Source of the DNA: Haliclystus octoradiatus
Lineage: Eukaryota; Cnidaria; Staurozoa; Stauromedusae; Haliclystidae
Length of the DNA stretch: 64,000 nucleotides
Assembly (NCBI GenBank): GCA_916610825.1
Contig: OU744448.1
Span: 3,635,465-3,699,464 of the forward strand
Direction of reading: 5' to 3'
Shown here piece by piece: positions 57,801-62,341 of this stretch (positions within the stretch are counted from its first letter, which is position 1; every line of letters begins with the position of its first letter). Made by a program: the position numbers and the translations under genes. The notes beneath the pieces were generated by a model that was not told the DNA's origin, did no database searches, and saw only the letters and a list, made by a program, of their open reading frames with translations.

Positions 57801-59433
57801 CTACCCTGAAGTTAATGTCAACGTGTTTAACCTTCCTTCCCCGCATGGGCTGTACTTTGAGGTCTTATTGAATATACAGTGCTGGTATATACAAATTTTT
57901 GCTGTAGGCATATAATGTAATTATGTTTGGATTCAGATTTTTTCGATTTAAAAGTCTTGAATTGGCAACATCATTTGTGGCAAAATATAAAAGAGGTCTT
58001 TCAATTGGTGGCAGGCATGTGTCTCTAGGGTGGTCAAGAGTGACATTAGAAAGAGTTAAGGAAATGACTGGCAAGGAACCAGAAATAATGCCATCTGTTA
58101 ATAAAGCAGTACCAAGAAGACGTGGTCCAAGAAGAAGGGCAAATGCCAATGTTATCGATCGTGAAGGTAGGCTTGAATCTGAATTCTGAAATGTGTCCAT
58201 TGCTATTTTTACAGGCGGTTTATTTTCCTTAATGTTGATTTTTTATAAATGTTTGTAATTTTTGAATTTTTCATGACATAAAATTAAAGGAGCAAAAATG
58301 ACCGGCAGGCGCCACGCACTTAGGATCACGTGCACGCTTATTGTTATAACACAATGTTCATTGTTGACATGAATTTTATTACAAGTTAGGCCTGCGTATA
58401 ACAATTGTTTCAAAGCGAGACGGTTGAATTACGCTAAGCATAAATTCAACTTGTACTCGCAGCGGTCGCCGGTCAATTTTGCCCCTTTAAGGTAAAATAA
58501 ATACAATATAGCCAACCAGAACTGCTTTTTCATCATACAGTGTAACCCGCTTATGTGCAATTTGGATAAGTGAAATTCCCGCGTATCTGCAACCTGGCAT
58601 TGAAACCCGTTAAACAATTTTCTGGTCAAGTCCTTGGTGAACAATTGTGGATAAATGCAATGAAAAGCGTTGGCAATTTTGACTTGCATTTAAGCGGGTT
58701 ACACTGTATGTATGCTTATTTACGCAGTAACATAATTATCAGTTTTATATCAACTCAAAATTAAATAAGTAACTGTTGAGATTTCATTGTTCCTGGAATT
58801 ATGAATTTTGTTGATTTTCTACCCACACTGATGTTAACAATAAAACTATTTGGAAAGTTCATTTTACAACAATTAGCATTATGGAAATGCTAGTTATGTA
58901 GATTGTGGAAAAAATCCAGAACAATGTTACTGGCTTTGACCTAGCCTGCCTTACCAGCCCCAGGTTTTGTTTCTTACACCACACCCCGAACACCTTGATT
59001 CACACACAACTAGCATCCGTCACAATGATCATAACAAATAAATTATACGCACAACTGAGTTGAAATTGTTAAGCAGAAATTCAGTTTAGTTCAAAAGACT
59101 GTTGGGGGCTGGTTTTCAGGGTCAGCAATGACCCTGACCTCCATCGGTCTTAACCACATCAACCATCTGATTTGTGGTTATTGTCATCACCTCTTCCTAT
59201 GTTGTGAAATAGGTCTCCTAATTCCAAAATCTTTTCATGCAGATCAAAAGCTTGTCAACGAACGTTTTCATAGAAAAGAAGGAATGTACAGAATAACACC
59301 TGAACAAGAACAAATTGTAATGAGAAAAATCAAAGAAAGTCTTTATCGTTTGAGAAATGATGAAAAAGTAAAAGGTAGGCCTTTAGGGATCACCAAGCGT
59401 GGTTACACAATCTATTTCTCAAACACAGCTTGA
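27755..59433 (+). CDS. Small RRM (RNA-recognition motif) protein gene with a 25.6-kb transposon-filled intron
   Basis: Exons 27755-27832, 53397-53479, 57937-58166 and 59243-59433 join with matching phases (0, 2, 1) into 193 codons ending in TGA. The product begins with DVHITNLP, an RNP2-like first strand. Next come a helix (QIISDAFGD) and strand (FLEVRVS), then TYGFFRFK, which fits RNP1 (G-F-F-x-F), and finally a helix and GGRHVSLGW, the last RRM strand. The C-terminal half is strongly basic ([12 protein letters not shown]) and helical. RRM proteins of this size bind RNA in nucleus or mitochondrion; I do not recognise the orthologue. The link between exon 1 and exon 2 across 25.6 kb is inferred from phase and fold. 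An alternative first exon (53060-53119) would also keep the frame. The helix after RNP2 is about three residues shorter than usual, so a small exon may be missing. Confidence 0.55.
27845..27958 (-). repeat. Outer gypsy 3' LTR, distal part
   Basis: It matches 51148 to about 51260 (ATGAGAACTGTAGAATTATG, AACAACGTAGGTTGAAT, TTTATATATTTCTTCTTA). It stops at GATAG (27954-27958), the target duplication of the inner gypsy element; the LTR resumes at 37216. Confidence 0.85.
28394..30890 (-). pseudogene. hAT transposase, broken
   Basis: The N-terminal piece (30886-30539) has a TTF/MYM-like zinc module ([16 protein letters not shown]) after a [16 protein letters not shown] lead-in, as in ZMYM1-type hAT proteins. 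Middle pieces lie at 30088-29852, 29849-29640, 29730-29392 and 29465-29178. The C-terminal piece (28744-28394) has the hAT dimerisation motif [20 protein letters not shown]. Several frameshifts and stops and the MITE insertion separate the pieces. In hAT elements this enzyme cuts and pastes the element as a dimer; this copy cannot do so. Confidence 0.75.
28977..29177. mobile_element. TTAA-flanked MITE, copy 1 (201 bp)
   Basis: Ends AGGGGCAAAATTGACCGGC and GCCGGTCAATTTTGCTCCT are inverted repeats, flanked by TTAA at 28973-28976 and 29178-29181. An inverted second copy is at 58288-58486. TTAA targeting is known for piggyBac and Kolobok families; the termini differ from those of the piggyBac at 31.4 kb. 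Confidence 0.85.
30990..31260. repeat. Low-complexity CAAAT/AAATC-rich stretch
   Basis: Irregular repetition of ATCAAAT, CAAATTC and AAAAATC over about 270 bases, then an A-rich run. The frame at 30997-31206 is only a product of this composition. Confidence 0.7.
31272..31345 (-). tRNA. tRNA-like relic with pol III A and B boxes (probably a SINE head or tRNA pseudogene)
   Basis: On the minus strand TGGTCTAGTGG fits a tRNA A box and GGTTCAATCCC a B box at tRNA spacing. The acceptor arms (CTTGGTA against CGGTCTG) do not pair, and the anticodon arm is poor. It is therefore not a working tRNA. Confidence 0.45.
31429..31502. repeat. Two subterminal hairpin repeats of the piggyBac
   Basis: GTACCAGAAGCCGCTC occurs twice (about 31431 and 31472), each followed by the inverse of its GAGCCGCT core (GAGCGGCTC, CAGCGGCTC). 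Such subterminal palindromes are common in piggyBac ends and may be transposase-binding sites (inference). Confidence 0.7.
31652..33563 (+). pseudogene. piggyBac transposase, broken by two frameshifts and one stop
   Basis: The likely start is the ATG at 31691 ([15 protein letters not shown]). An acidic N-terminus is followed by the DDE-type core. The catalytic Asp residues of the family are recognisable in [13 protein letters not shown] (about 32514), [10 protein letters not shown] (about 32766, here in another frame) and GCDLADQ (about 33101). A C-terminal cysteine-rich finger ([18 protein letters not shown]) ends the protein at 33563. The reading frame shifts near 32215 and near 32755, and a TAG interrupts it at 33066. 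It is therefore inactive although most of the length is kept. Confidence 0.85.
33715..34400. repeat. Tandem duplication of about 390 bp in the piggyBac 3' region
   Basis: Two diverged units begin near 33733 and 34122. They share TGTAATTTCTTT, GCAATCAAAT, GCCAA, ATTATCTTT and CGCCATGTTGAAAA in the same order. No coding frame is present. Confidence 0.65.
34509..36868 (+). pseudogene. Inner gypsy pol: reverse transcriptase, RNase H, integrase (broken)
   Basis: The sequence starts inside reverse transcriptase ([14 protein letters not shown]) and continues with the active-site line IVDDFLIYG, where the usual Tyr is Ile. RNase H follows at 35095-35385 ([20 protein letters not shown]). The integrase zinc region and core lie at 35632-36649 ([16 protein letters not shown]), and a tail ends [17 protein letters not shown] before TAA at 36866. 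Stops and shifts lie at about 34917, 34975, 35055, 35383, 35596, 35918 and 36062. Gag, protease and the RT N-terminus are absent; the piggyBac and hAT insertions occupy that space. Confidence 0.8.
36995..37215 (+). repeat. Inner gypsy 3' LTR (221 bp)
   Basis: TGTTATAATTTGTAGATG to TTATTACA, with TG/CA ends; its first bases are identical (one change) to those at 27959, the remnant 5' LTR. The GATAG duplication follows directly. Confidence 0.8.
37216..37384 (-). repeat. Outer gypsy 3' LTR, proximal part
   Basis: From GATAGTAAGTTAG to GGAAGGTTCCTACA it matches about 51256-51422 nearly base for base. On the minus strand it begins TGTAGGAACC, and the polypurine tract lies four bases before it. 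Confidence 0.85.
37389..37400 (-). promoter_or_regulatory. Polypurine tract of the outer gypsy element
   Basis: On the minus strand this reads CTGGCGGGGGGA, directly before the LTR start. It primes plus-strand synthesis in LTR retrotransposons. Confidence 0.6.
37588..37850 (-). pseudogene. Outer gypsy pol C-terminal tail
   Basis: On the minus strand a Ser/Thr/Pro-rich stretch ([20 protein letters not shown]) leads to [18 protein letters not shown] and a stop at 37588. A (T/S)R(T/S)GR-V-like ending is typical of gypsy integrase tails. Everything upstream of about 37850 has been lost or replaced. Confidence 0.6.
37851..38317. other. Unassigned sequence inside the stack
   Basis: AT-rich sequence with runs of AAAAATTCC words and no coding frame. 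It separates the outer gypsy tail from the first BEL/Pao element and may be an LTR of an unrecognised element. Confidence 0.35.
38594..39685 (+). CDS. BEL/Pao element 1 gag, N-terminal part (363 residues open)
   Basis: A charged, helix-rich protein open from ATG 38594 to TGA 39683. It has an acidic middle ([14 protein letters not shown]) and coiled-coil-like ends. Just downstream, [18 protein letters not shown] (39707-39760, another frame) is the gag-like 'F-x-G-x-x-x-x-W' region of Pao retrotransposons. The frame here is intact, but the rest of the element is not. Confidence 0.6.
   Translation: MLANKEAIHEQNTHKDMKLYFKRLIKRKEQLDVRSELLSKITECRDLILPRCLKPPIKANSQILIPIHNLNQFKETLSEWTKSIKDKNKHIQTTYKSLALKADDRQWPDADPNDPSKGKLALLKALYSDEYDFAEPLLTWAVSGFNEIDDDISSKLELNAVNIQNIEEIEMMNQHMIELNLQIGKCDKKLNDSIRATNQKNKSQPPKEIASLVNKNLLKSKLEDIRRMSSPSRDEDLDLTDEDDNVSATMSACSGTSSLTSNDLVNLNQVERDAAIKIRAAMKQLRKMKVTTTTDEEIANNRVFRGKLEKLTLQVSEQELYLDANDSMPEQVEKWVNESSEIVDYLSVMGREAERKKKKQRPK
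39700..41381 (+). pseudogene. BEL/Pao element 1 gag end, zinc knuckles and aspartic protease
   Basis: Frames 39813-40034, 40022-40411, 40354-41031 and 40977-41381 overlap in series. [15 protein letters not shown] and [15 protein letters not shown] are zinc-knuckle-like. [12 protein letters not shown] (about 40741-40776) is the DTG active site of the protease, and [10 protein letters not shown] (about 41037) is the family's second conserved protease region. Frame changes near 40020, 40400 and 41000 break the protein. Confidence 0.7.
41500..42685 (+). pseudogene. BEL/Pao element 1 integrase, broken
   Basis: Short pieces from about 41770 to 41990 keep VDIAGPF, with the first acidic residue, and TKHWVF-like sequence. 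The second acidic region (about 41970) is degraded by a stop. The open frame 42041-42685 holds [12 protein letters not shown] with the catalytic Glu, then the C-terminal DUF5641-like domain ([29 protein letters not shown]). Integrase inserts the element's DNA; this copy is dead. Confidence 0.7.
42686..43026. other. Junction between BEL/Pao elements 1 and 2
   Basis: Non-coding AT-rich sequence following the integrase stop, ending in the 24-base border repeat (42999-43022). Confidence 0.4.
43027..43406 (+). repeat. Probable 5' LTR of BEL/Pao element 2
   Basis: It runs from TGTGACAAAAAGTC to AATCGGAGAGTCCGATACA. Its final 28 bases recur at about 48021-48048; the start is chosen by the TG/CA rule only. 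Confidence 0.5.
43434..43887 (+). pseudogene. BEL/Pao element 2 gag, first part
   Basis: It starts at ATG 43434 ([18 protein letters not shown]), meets stops near 43528 and 43592, and is open again from 43615. [20 protein letters not shown] matches the gag motif of Pao retrotransposons. The frame runs into gypsy sequence near 43850 and ends at 43887. Confidence 0.6.
43856..44335 (+). CDS. Gypsy element 2 gag, C-terminal part
   Basis: It is open to TAA at 44333. [20 protein letters not shown] is the capsid C-terminal motif of this gypsy clade. [18 protein letters not shown] is its short Cys/His finger, and a Pro/Ser linker lies between. The N-terminus is missing. The end overlaps pol by 37 bases and contains a -1 slip site. 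Confidence 0.75.
   Translation: MYRRFQQLLNKHDEIADPLIKELYLRRLPTRVRVALATCKSLPLSEQATLADDIMDDPGLHSGPEVPFGQVSAVSDSLSVDPQISAVRNPEFRNAIRNGPVDLAAEIAALRREVQALKQFPRTSSPVTDGLCWYHARFGQRANRCNSPCTWSGNDQASR
44299..46395 (+). CDS. Gypsy element 2 pol: protease, reverse transcriptase, RNase H
   Basis: Almost 700 codons are open. Protease: [13 protein letters not shown] near residue 35. Reverse transcriptase: [11 protein letters not shown] and [15 protein letters not shown], with the active site [10 protein letters not shown] near residue 340. RNase [25 protein letters not shown] and [10 protein letters not shown], near residues 485-560. The frame ends at TGA 46393, just after the integrase zinc region begins; integrase continues in the same frame. 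The true entry is the frameshift at 44311, not an ATG. Such enzymes copy the element's RNA into DNA in the cytoplasm. The near-intact frame marks this as one of the younger insertions. Confidence 0.88.
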   Translation: MYLVGKRSSQPLMTTTVSGSSSRLLFVRDTATGITFLIDTGAEVSVYPASVHVRRNCPALETLKAANGSPIRTFGTQSITLHLGLPTPLPWSFLVAEIQHPIIGADFLRHYELLVDLRNNQLINASQYYRIPAQLSTVISSTIHHVTAATSPFNQLLNDFPSITRPCYKENGIHHQVKHFIPTTGPPTFAKPRRLAPDCLAAARKDFDVMLSLGIIRPSSSSWASPLHLVAKKSGEWRPCGDYRALNNATIPDRYPIPHIQDIAASLRGMKIFSKIDLVRAYHQIPVAPEDIQKTAVTTPFGLFEFTRIPFGLCNAAQTFQRFMDDVCRPLNFVHVYLDDILVASPTFEQHLVDCRSLFTRLAEYGLIINPTKCQFGQTTLDFLGYKIDVAGISPLPDRVAAISQYPTPTDLRCLREYLGLLNFYRRFIPNCASILLPLYRLLSGKPKNLNWTEDCESSFKDSKDALVTATLLTYPQANAPTSITTDASDVAVGAVLEQYIQGQWRPLCFFSRKLRPQETRYSAFDRELLAVYLAIKHFRYFVEGRPFDVFTDHKPLTFALINKTNHSTPRQIRHLAFISEFTSHINHLSGKHNVVADALSRISIQSVAAITSSVDLFDLAKAQAADKDSLASAIKSSLHLVPMPLPGSSIPLLCDTSTSQPRPFVPVSKRKAIFDQLHNLSHPGIRATRRLISSRFI
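44311..44317 (+). promoter_or_regulatory. -1 ribosomal frameshift slip site GGGAAAC
   Basis: In the gag frame the heptamer reads G-GGA-AAC, the X-XXY-YYZ form. Slipping back one base gives GGG-AAA, which is exactly the pol frame. It lies 15 bases before the gag stop, inside the only overlap of the two frames. The same heptamer is a known -1 site in type D simian retroviruses. Confidence 0.7.
46396..47424 (+). CDS. Gypsy element 2 integrase
   Basis: In frame with the preceding pol after a single TGA (46393-46395). The zinc Cys pair is TCIQCQRAK. The core acidic residues are seen in HVDIVGPLP (about 46530), [11 protein letters not shown] (about 46711) and [10 protein letters not shown] with the Glu (about 46808). 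A chromo-less C-terminal domain with [15 protein letters not shown] ends in [14 protein letters not shown] before TAA at 47422. Only the TGA separates this from a full pol, so this pol is otherwise intact. Confidence 0.85.
   Translation, partial: PGLQKDVGNWAKTCIQCQRAKVHRHTTPRPEVIIPPNRRFDQIHVDIVGPLPISNGHIYVFTVIDRYTRWPEAIPMSDATAMSCAKALLYHWISRFGVPSTITSDRGRQFTSDLWTALSTLLGIHRQRTTSYHPQSNGLVERFHRQLKASLRALLTGPNWTDELPIVLLGLRAAVKEDLSCSPAELVYGMPLRLPGEYFALPTGTPDPNSFIDSLRSYMHHLTPPVTKSHGHSPSHIPSTLDTSTHVFVRHDAHRTPLQPPYDGPFKVLSRYKDYFILDFGHRKDSVSIARLKPAFLPSLIFNTPLDSTTGNTNNTIQPTSLPVQSTTRSGRLTQPPLRYSA
47466..47639 (+). repeat. Gypsy element 2 3' LTR (about 174 bp)
   Basis: It starts TGTAGTGACCGTTATC a few bases after the polypurine tract and ends near CTACAACGCA, where BEL gag sequence resumes. 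No second copy is in the window, so the end is approximate. Confidence 0.55.
47640..47981 (+). pseudogene. BEL/Pao element 2 gag, second part
   Basis: The frame runs from ATG 47640 with one TAG at 47754 (just before KILESRYGD) and ends in TAG at 47979. [17 protein letters not shown] followed by [17 protein letters not shown] matches the DUF1759-type region of Pao gag proteins. It completes the gag begun at 43434. Confidence 0.55.
47982..48048 (+). repeat. BEL/Pao element 2 3' LTR remnant
   Basis: AATTGAACTAAATCGG occurs twice here, the second followed by AGAGTCCGATACA exactly as at 43377-43406. Most of the LTR is deleted. Confidence 0.5.
48072..48371 (-). pseudogene. Outer gypsy aspartic protease fragment
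   Basis: On the minus strand [17 protein letters not shown] carries the DTG active site with its usual Ala-Cys-Ser/Ile-Pro surroundings. The frame stops at 48072, just before BEL sequence, so no reverse transcriptase follows. Confidence 0.7.
48548..48978 (-). pseudogene. Outer gypsy gag, second part
   Basis: On the minus strand: [20 protein letters not shown], then [20 protein letters not shown] and [16 protein letters not shown], the capsid C-terminal half of gypsy gag. It continues the part at 50836-51064 once the inserted element (48979-50827) and one copy of its duplication are set aside. Confidence 0.75.
48979..50827. mobile_element. hAT-type non-autonomous element, 1.85 kb, perfect 8-bp duplication, inside gag
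   Basis: GATCAAAG stands on both sides (48971-48978 and 50828-50835). The ends are ATAGATTATAGAATACAGGG and its exact inverse, continuing to GGATTGGCAAC. CAGGGATTGGCAAC resembles hAT termini. No protein-coding frame is seen inside. The gag frame on either side matches when the element is disregarded, so it entered after the gypsy element did. Confidence 0.85.
50828..51064 (-). pseudogene. Outer gypsy gag, first part
   Basis: Minus-strand ATG at 51062-51064 opens [37 protein letters not shown] and [19 protein letters not shown] follow, the capsid N-terminal motif of this gypsy clade (AWFxQLExQF). It runs to the hAT-type insertion. The LTR lies about 85 bases upstream. Confidence 0.75.
51148..51422 (-). 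repeat. Outer gypsy 5' LTR (275 bp)
   Basis: On the minus strand it begins TGTAGGAACCTTCC and ends CAGTTCTCATCA. It matches the split 3' LTR (27845-27958 plus 37221-37384). AATTT follows at 51423-51427, as it precedes the other end. Confidence 0.85.
51428..52191. other. RRM gene intron 1, between stack and palindrome cluster
   Basis: No supported exon. Two small minus-strand frames (51396-51753) lack domains. Nothing repetitive within the window was recognised here. Confidence 0.4.
52192..53045. repeat. Palindromic TTCATGAAC repeat cluster
   Basis: Two diverged units of about 90 bp (from about 52197 and 52290) share ACAGTTCATG, ACGTTAAATG or ACATTAAATG, CTCCAATTTT and CTGAACTGTTC. The last unit was split by the element at 52348-53002 and resumes at 53003. 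GTTCATGAAC is self-complementary, so the cluster can fold on itself. Confidence 0.65.
52348..53002. mobile_element. hAT-type non-autonomous element, 655 bp
   Basis: The right end, inverted, reads CAGGGCCGGATTTAGGCGTAA; the left end reads TAGGGCCAGATCTAC, so its first base has changed. CATGAACT stands on both sides (52340-52347 and 53003-53010), an 8-bp duplication. The caution is that this word recurs in the surrounding repeat. No coding frame. Confidence 0.7.
53060..53119 (+). CDS. Possible alternative first exon of the RRM gene
   Basis: ATG at 53060 opens 20 codons ending SFENLV before a GTAGAT donor (phase 0), which would join exon 53397 in frame. It would lie in the place of the RNP2 strand but does not match it as well as 27755-27832. 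It could be an alternative start or chance. Confidence 0.2.
53397..53479 (+). CDS. RRM gene exon 2 (first helix and second strand)
   Basis: The acceptor is TTTATTTTAG before 53397 and the donor is TATGG/GTAAGT after 53479 (phase 2). It encodes [20 protein letters not shown] and the start of the RNP1 strand. Its final two bases join the A of exon 3 as a Gly codon inside RNP1. Confidence 0.65.
53603..53918. repeat. Foldback repeat, about 316 bp
   Basis: CTTTTTTTGTGGATTA and AGGGTC on the left are mirrored by GACCCTAAATTAATCCACAAAAAAAG on the right (as two blocks). Inner blocks GAGGGAGTGG and CCACTCCC also pair. It lies in RRM gene intron 2. Confidence 0.6.
54134..54990. mobile_element. PIF/Harbinger-type non-autonomous element, 857 bp, TTA duplication
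   Basis: Both ends carry GGCTAGGGTTATATGGACGC inward, and the inverted match extends to 33 bases without mismatch. TTA flanks both sides (54131-54133 and 54991-54993). Frames inside are short and domain-free. It differs in sequence from the TTA-flanked MITE at 18.5 kb. Confidence 0.8.
54994..57343. other. RRM gene intron 2, AT-rich, nothing supported
   Basis: No exon, RNA gene or repeat with a second copy was recognised in 2.3 kb. Poly-T runs lie near 57250-57295. Confidence 0.45.
57344..57520 (-). repeat. pogo-like MITE, copy 3
   Basis: CAGTCAAACCTGTTATAAC to CAGGTTTCACTG, flanked by TA on both sides. It is in inverted orientation to copies 1, 2 and 4. Confidence 0.8.
57937..58166 (+). CDS. 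RRM gene exon 3 (RNP1, end of RRM, basic linker)
   Basis: The acceptor is TTTGGATTCAG before 57937 and the donor is GAAG/GTAGGC after 58166. It encodes [20 protein letters not shown], then [12 protein letters not shown] closing the RRM, and a basic linker ([13 protein letters not shown]). The frame is also open upstream to an ATG at 57923, but the phase fit with exon 2 favours internal use. Confidence 0.7.
58288..58486. mobile_element. TTAA-flanked MITE, copy 2 (199 bp)
   Basis: Inverted copy of 28977-29177, with TTAA at 58284-58287 and 58487-58490. It sits in RRM gene intron 3, 120 bp after exon 3. Confidence 0.85.
58538..58706 (+). repeat. Second pogo-like MITE family, copy a
   Basis: It opens CAGTGTAACCCGCTTATGTG and closes TTAAGCGGGTTACACTG, flanked by TA. 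It is related to 59532-59695; both contain AAGTGAAATTCCCGC and CAAGTCCTTGG. Confidence 0.8.
59243..59433 (+). CDS. RRM gene exon 4 and stop
   Basis: The acceptor is CTTTTCATGCAG before 59243. It encodes a charged, helical tail with [20 protein letters not shown] and ends TIYFSNTA before TGA at 59431. A GT-like site (AAAG/GTAGGC, about 59373) could instead be a donor to an unseen exon, so the last 20 residues are less certain. Confidence 0.6.
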
Positions 59434-59531
59434 TGCAAGACGCAAACAGTAGGCCTAAATTCCTTCCATTGAAACGCTATGATATGCTGTTATGAAGACC
59501 ATATTCCAATCGATTTCGGAATGATTATAAA

Positions 59532-59695
59532 CAGTGTAACCCGCTTATGTGCAATTTGGATAAGTGAAATTCCCGCTTATCTGCAACTTGGCTTTGAAAA
59601 TTGTTAAACAATTTTCTTTTCAAGTCCTTGGTTAACAATTTCGAATAACTACAAATTCGAATAAATTTTGACTTGCACCCAAGCGGGTTACACTG
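59532..59695 (+). repeat. Second pogo-like MITE family, copy b
   Basis: CAGTGTAACCCGCTTATGTG to CAAGCGGGTTACACTG, 164 bp. Together with copy a it brackets RRM gene exon 4. Confidence 0.8.
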
Positions 59696-60864
59696 TATTG
59701 AGTTTAAAATACTCAATGTTTGTACCATGGCCTAGCATAGTTTTAATATTTTGAAATTATATTCTTGCCACATTTATATTCTTGTAAATAAGAAGAGTTT
59801 GACTTCAAATATCGAAGCCTTCAAGTTGTGTTCTAAAACTGCGGAATCATTCCTAGCAATTTGATTGGTCATTGAGTGTGCGGGTAAAAGTCTATGAAGG
59901 CATGCAACACCCTTTGTTCTAACATAATCGAATGATTCATAGCAATTTTATTGATCGATTGAGCATACAAGTAAAACTTGATGAAGAGCACCAAGGTGGA
60001 AGCATGGTTTTGTGACCCCAAAACAAAACAAATAATCAAAATGGCTGAACAATCAAATTTCGGATTTTGACATGATTTAAATGATAACAGATTAATAATA
60101 ATGATAATATCATAATAATAACTATGGAAGCAGGTTTTCCAAAATGACTGTTGATGAAGGACTTGACAAACTTAAATGCAAATGCACAGGCCACAAAGTA
60201 TACAAAACAGCTCATGCAATCAAAATATCCGTCCAGCTCAACCATTGTTTAACTTGTATGATCGCATCGGTTCACATTCATTATAACCGTTAGATGATTT
60301 TCATCACCTTACTGATATAAAATATTTCAAATGTTGTTTTGTTCAATTTAAATTAAAATATTATGATCATTTATGCGGTGCATCTCTGTTGATCTTTTAT
60401 CGCAAATAGTTTACAATACAAAAACATAATTGCGGAATGTCCAGCATTGATCACCAGGTGCCTTCATCACGTGATCAAACTCATGATTCTGATCGGGTCA
60501 ACTTGTGTTCGATTCGATTCTTCGTGAGTGAAATTGACAGTTTCTGTTGATGAAATTGGTTGTTTTGGGGGCTAGAACGGTTGAACTCATAGATGTGTTT
60601 TTGGCTTTGAGGAGGTGTTTGTGTACAAGTTTTGCTGTGCTCCATCGCAAATTCCTGCACTCGGGATGTTGTCCGACACTGAGGAAGCTAGAATGAACTC
60701 GCCTGCGGCTCGTTATTCATCACGAGTCACTTGTGTCTCCCAACATCACTTGTGCAGGAATTTTCCGATGCAACATGGCATCCTGTGTATGCACCCTTAA
60801 CTCACACATTCCATACACTTATAAAACTAAGAGAACAATGACAATGAATAGTAAAATTTAAGTA
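59696..60864. other. Intergenic, nothing supported
   Basis: Short open frames (for example 60615-60800) have no recognisable domain or splice context. No convincing poly(A) signal for the RRM gene could be picked. Confidence 0.4.
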
Positions 60865-61042
60865 CAGTGAAACCTGTATATAAAGGCCAGCTACGAGAGG
60901 TAGATAACTTGACCACTATAGACAGGTGGCCTTTTGTATACAGGTTTGATTCAATAGATAATACTATTTTAGACATTGCAAGAGTGACCACTATGGACAG
61001 GTGACTTTTCTATAGAGGCGACCGTTATAACAGGTTTGACTG
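60865..61042 (+). repeat. pogo-like MITE, copy 4
   Basis: CAGTGAAACCTGTATATAAAG to GTTATAACAGGTTTGACTG, flanked by TA. It is closest in length to copies 2 and 3. Confidence 0.8.
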
Positions 61043-61877
61043 TACCTTATTTATTATTACGGTGAATATCTTTCTAAAATAAAGCAATCGTTAATATGGT
61101 AATATGCAGCTCAGATATTTATTTTTGTGTGGTTAAACGCTGCTTACCACAGAATGCTTCCTTTGTTTTTCTAAAACAAACATTTCTTTAAAAGTCATTG
61201 GAGTGTTAACGTTTATTGTGATGATGAGTAACATCCTACTTAAGTCTAATCAGGTATGGTCGAATTTGTTTGGAACAGAAATTCTTAAATTTTCCAAAAT
61301 ATCAGATGAAGTTATATTTTATTTGTAGGTAACTATGTCCGATAATATCTGCTCACTTTATGCAGAACTGTGATATTCAAATGTGAGACCCAAATTACTA
61401 CTTTATGAGATTGAGATTATAATCAGATTGGAAGTCAAGAATATTTGCCGATCAACATCATCTAATCACGAGTGTATTATTTTTCATAACAATCTAGTGC
61501 CTGTGTTATATTTGATTTAGAAAATAATCATATGTAATTTTCATTTCCAACGAGGCATTTTGTTTATGATAATATTTTGCAGGACTTGTTTAAGCGTAAA
61601 CATTTTTCATTTGTTATCTAAACATATGAACTTCAATAGTCACAATCAAACAGATTCATTTTTATTCGTTTCTAACAATTAGGTGACATGATCTCACTAA
61701 TCTAAAAAGTTTAATCCCTCAATTTATTAATCCGCCCTTATAGCACATGGTTTTTTCTGGGGGGCTTGGACACTAAACATAAATGGTAGCACTACATTAC
61801 ACAGATTTAACAATAACAGAGATGATTTTTAAACAGTCCTCCTCAGCGGAGTAATTTATCTACGAAGCGATTATCTA
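61043..61877. other. AT-rich 3' flank of BEL/Pao element 3
   Basis: No coding frame. The element's 3' LTR should lie here, but with only one copy in the window its limits cannot be drawn. Confidence 0.35.
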
Positions 61878-62122
61878 TCAGTCAGCATAACGTGAGTTAA
61901 TTTGTTGTTGTAATTTTGCATCATCTTCTAGCTCTTTGGCGGTGGCGATCAACACTAGTTTGTGAATTGGACGGGTGATTGAACTAAACTTCGTTTGTAA
62001 CTTTACTTTTCGCATCAAATCATCGTCTCCTCGGTATACTTCCTTGATTACGCCGGTGTCCCAAGTTGCTCTGAGTGCTGCACCACTAATACCACCTCTC
62101 TTTACAATAACATGATCACATG
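61878..62122 (-). pseudogene. BEL/Pao element 3 integrase C-terminal domain
   Basis: On the minus strand DHVIVKRGGISGAALRATWD is followed by VIKEVYRGDDDLMRKVKL and TRPIHKLVLI, the DUF5641-type barrel. The stop is at 61878. The SINE separates it from the integrase core; upstream NIAVG at about 62345 is the other side of the same strand. Confidence 0.75.
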
Positions 62123-62341
62123 ATTGCGGCCTTGGTGTAGTGGCTAGGGTGTTGGACCACGGCCCGCAGGGTCTCAGTTCAATCCCTGTCTGGAGCACTA
62201 TAGGTTGGCGTCAGGAAGGGCATCCGGCTATTAAACGCACACAAGCTTCAAAATACTAACAAATTAACCAACCACCCCGGTGAAAAAAAGCTGTAAGCTT
62301 ACCCGGTTCGTGGAAAAATGATAAATCCAAAAAAAAAAAAA
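62123..62341 (+). mobile_element. tRNA-derived SINE, full length, about 220 bp
   Basis: The A box is TGGTGTAGTGG (about 62134-62144) and the B box is GTTCAATCCC (about 62177-62186). A body with CAGGAAGGGCATCCGGC and CGCACACAAG follows, ending in an A-run. A 5'-truncated copy is at 21210-21333. The GGGCATCCGGC segment recalls the shared central part of several fish and invertebrate SINEs. It lies antisense in the BEL integrase gene. Confidence 0.85.

Noticed and set aside
57923..58189. A separate 88-residue protein beginning at ATG 57923
   Set aside because: The ATG lies 14 bases before a good acceptor whose phase fits exon 2, and the frame runs through a GAAG/GTAGGC donor to a chance stop. 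It is better read as internal exon 3.
60615..60800. 61-codon open frame after the RRM gene
   Set aside because: No domain, splice sites or homology can be recognised, and it does not link in phase to exon 4.
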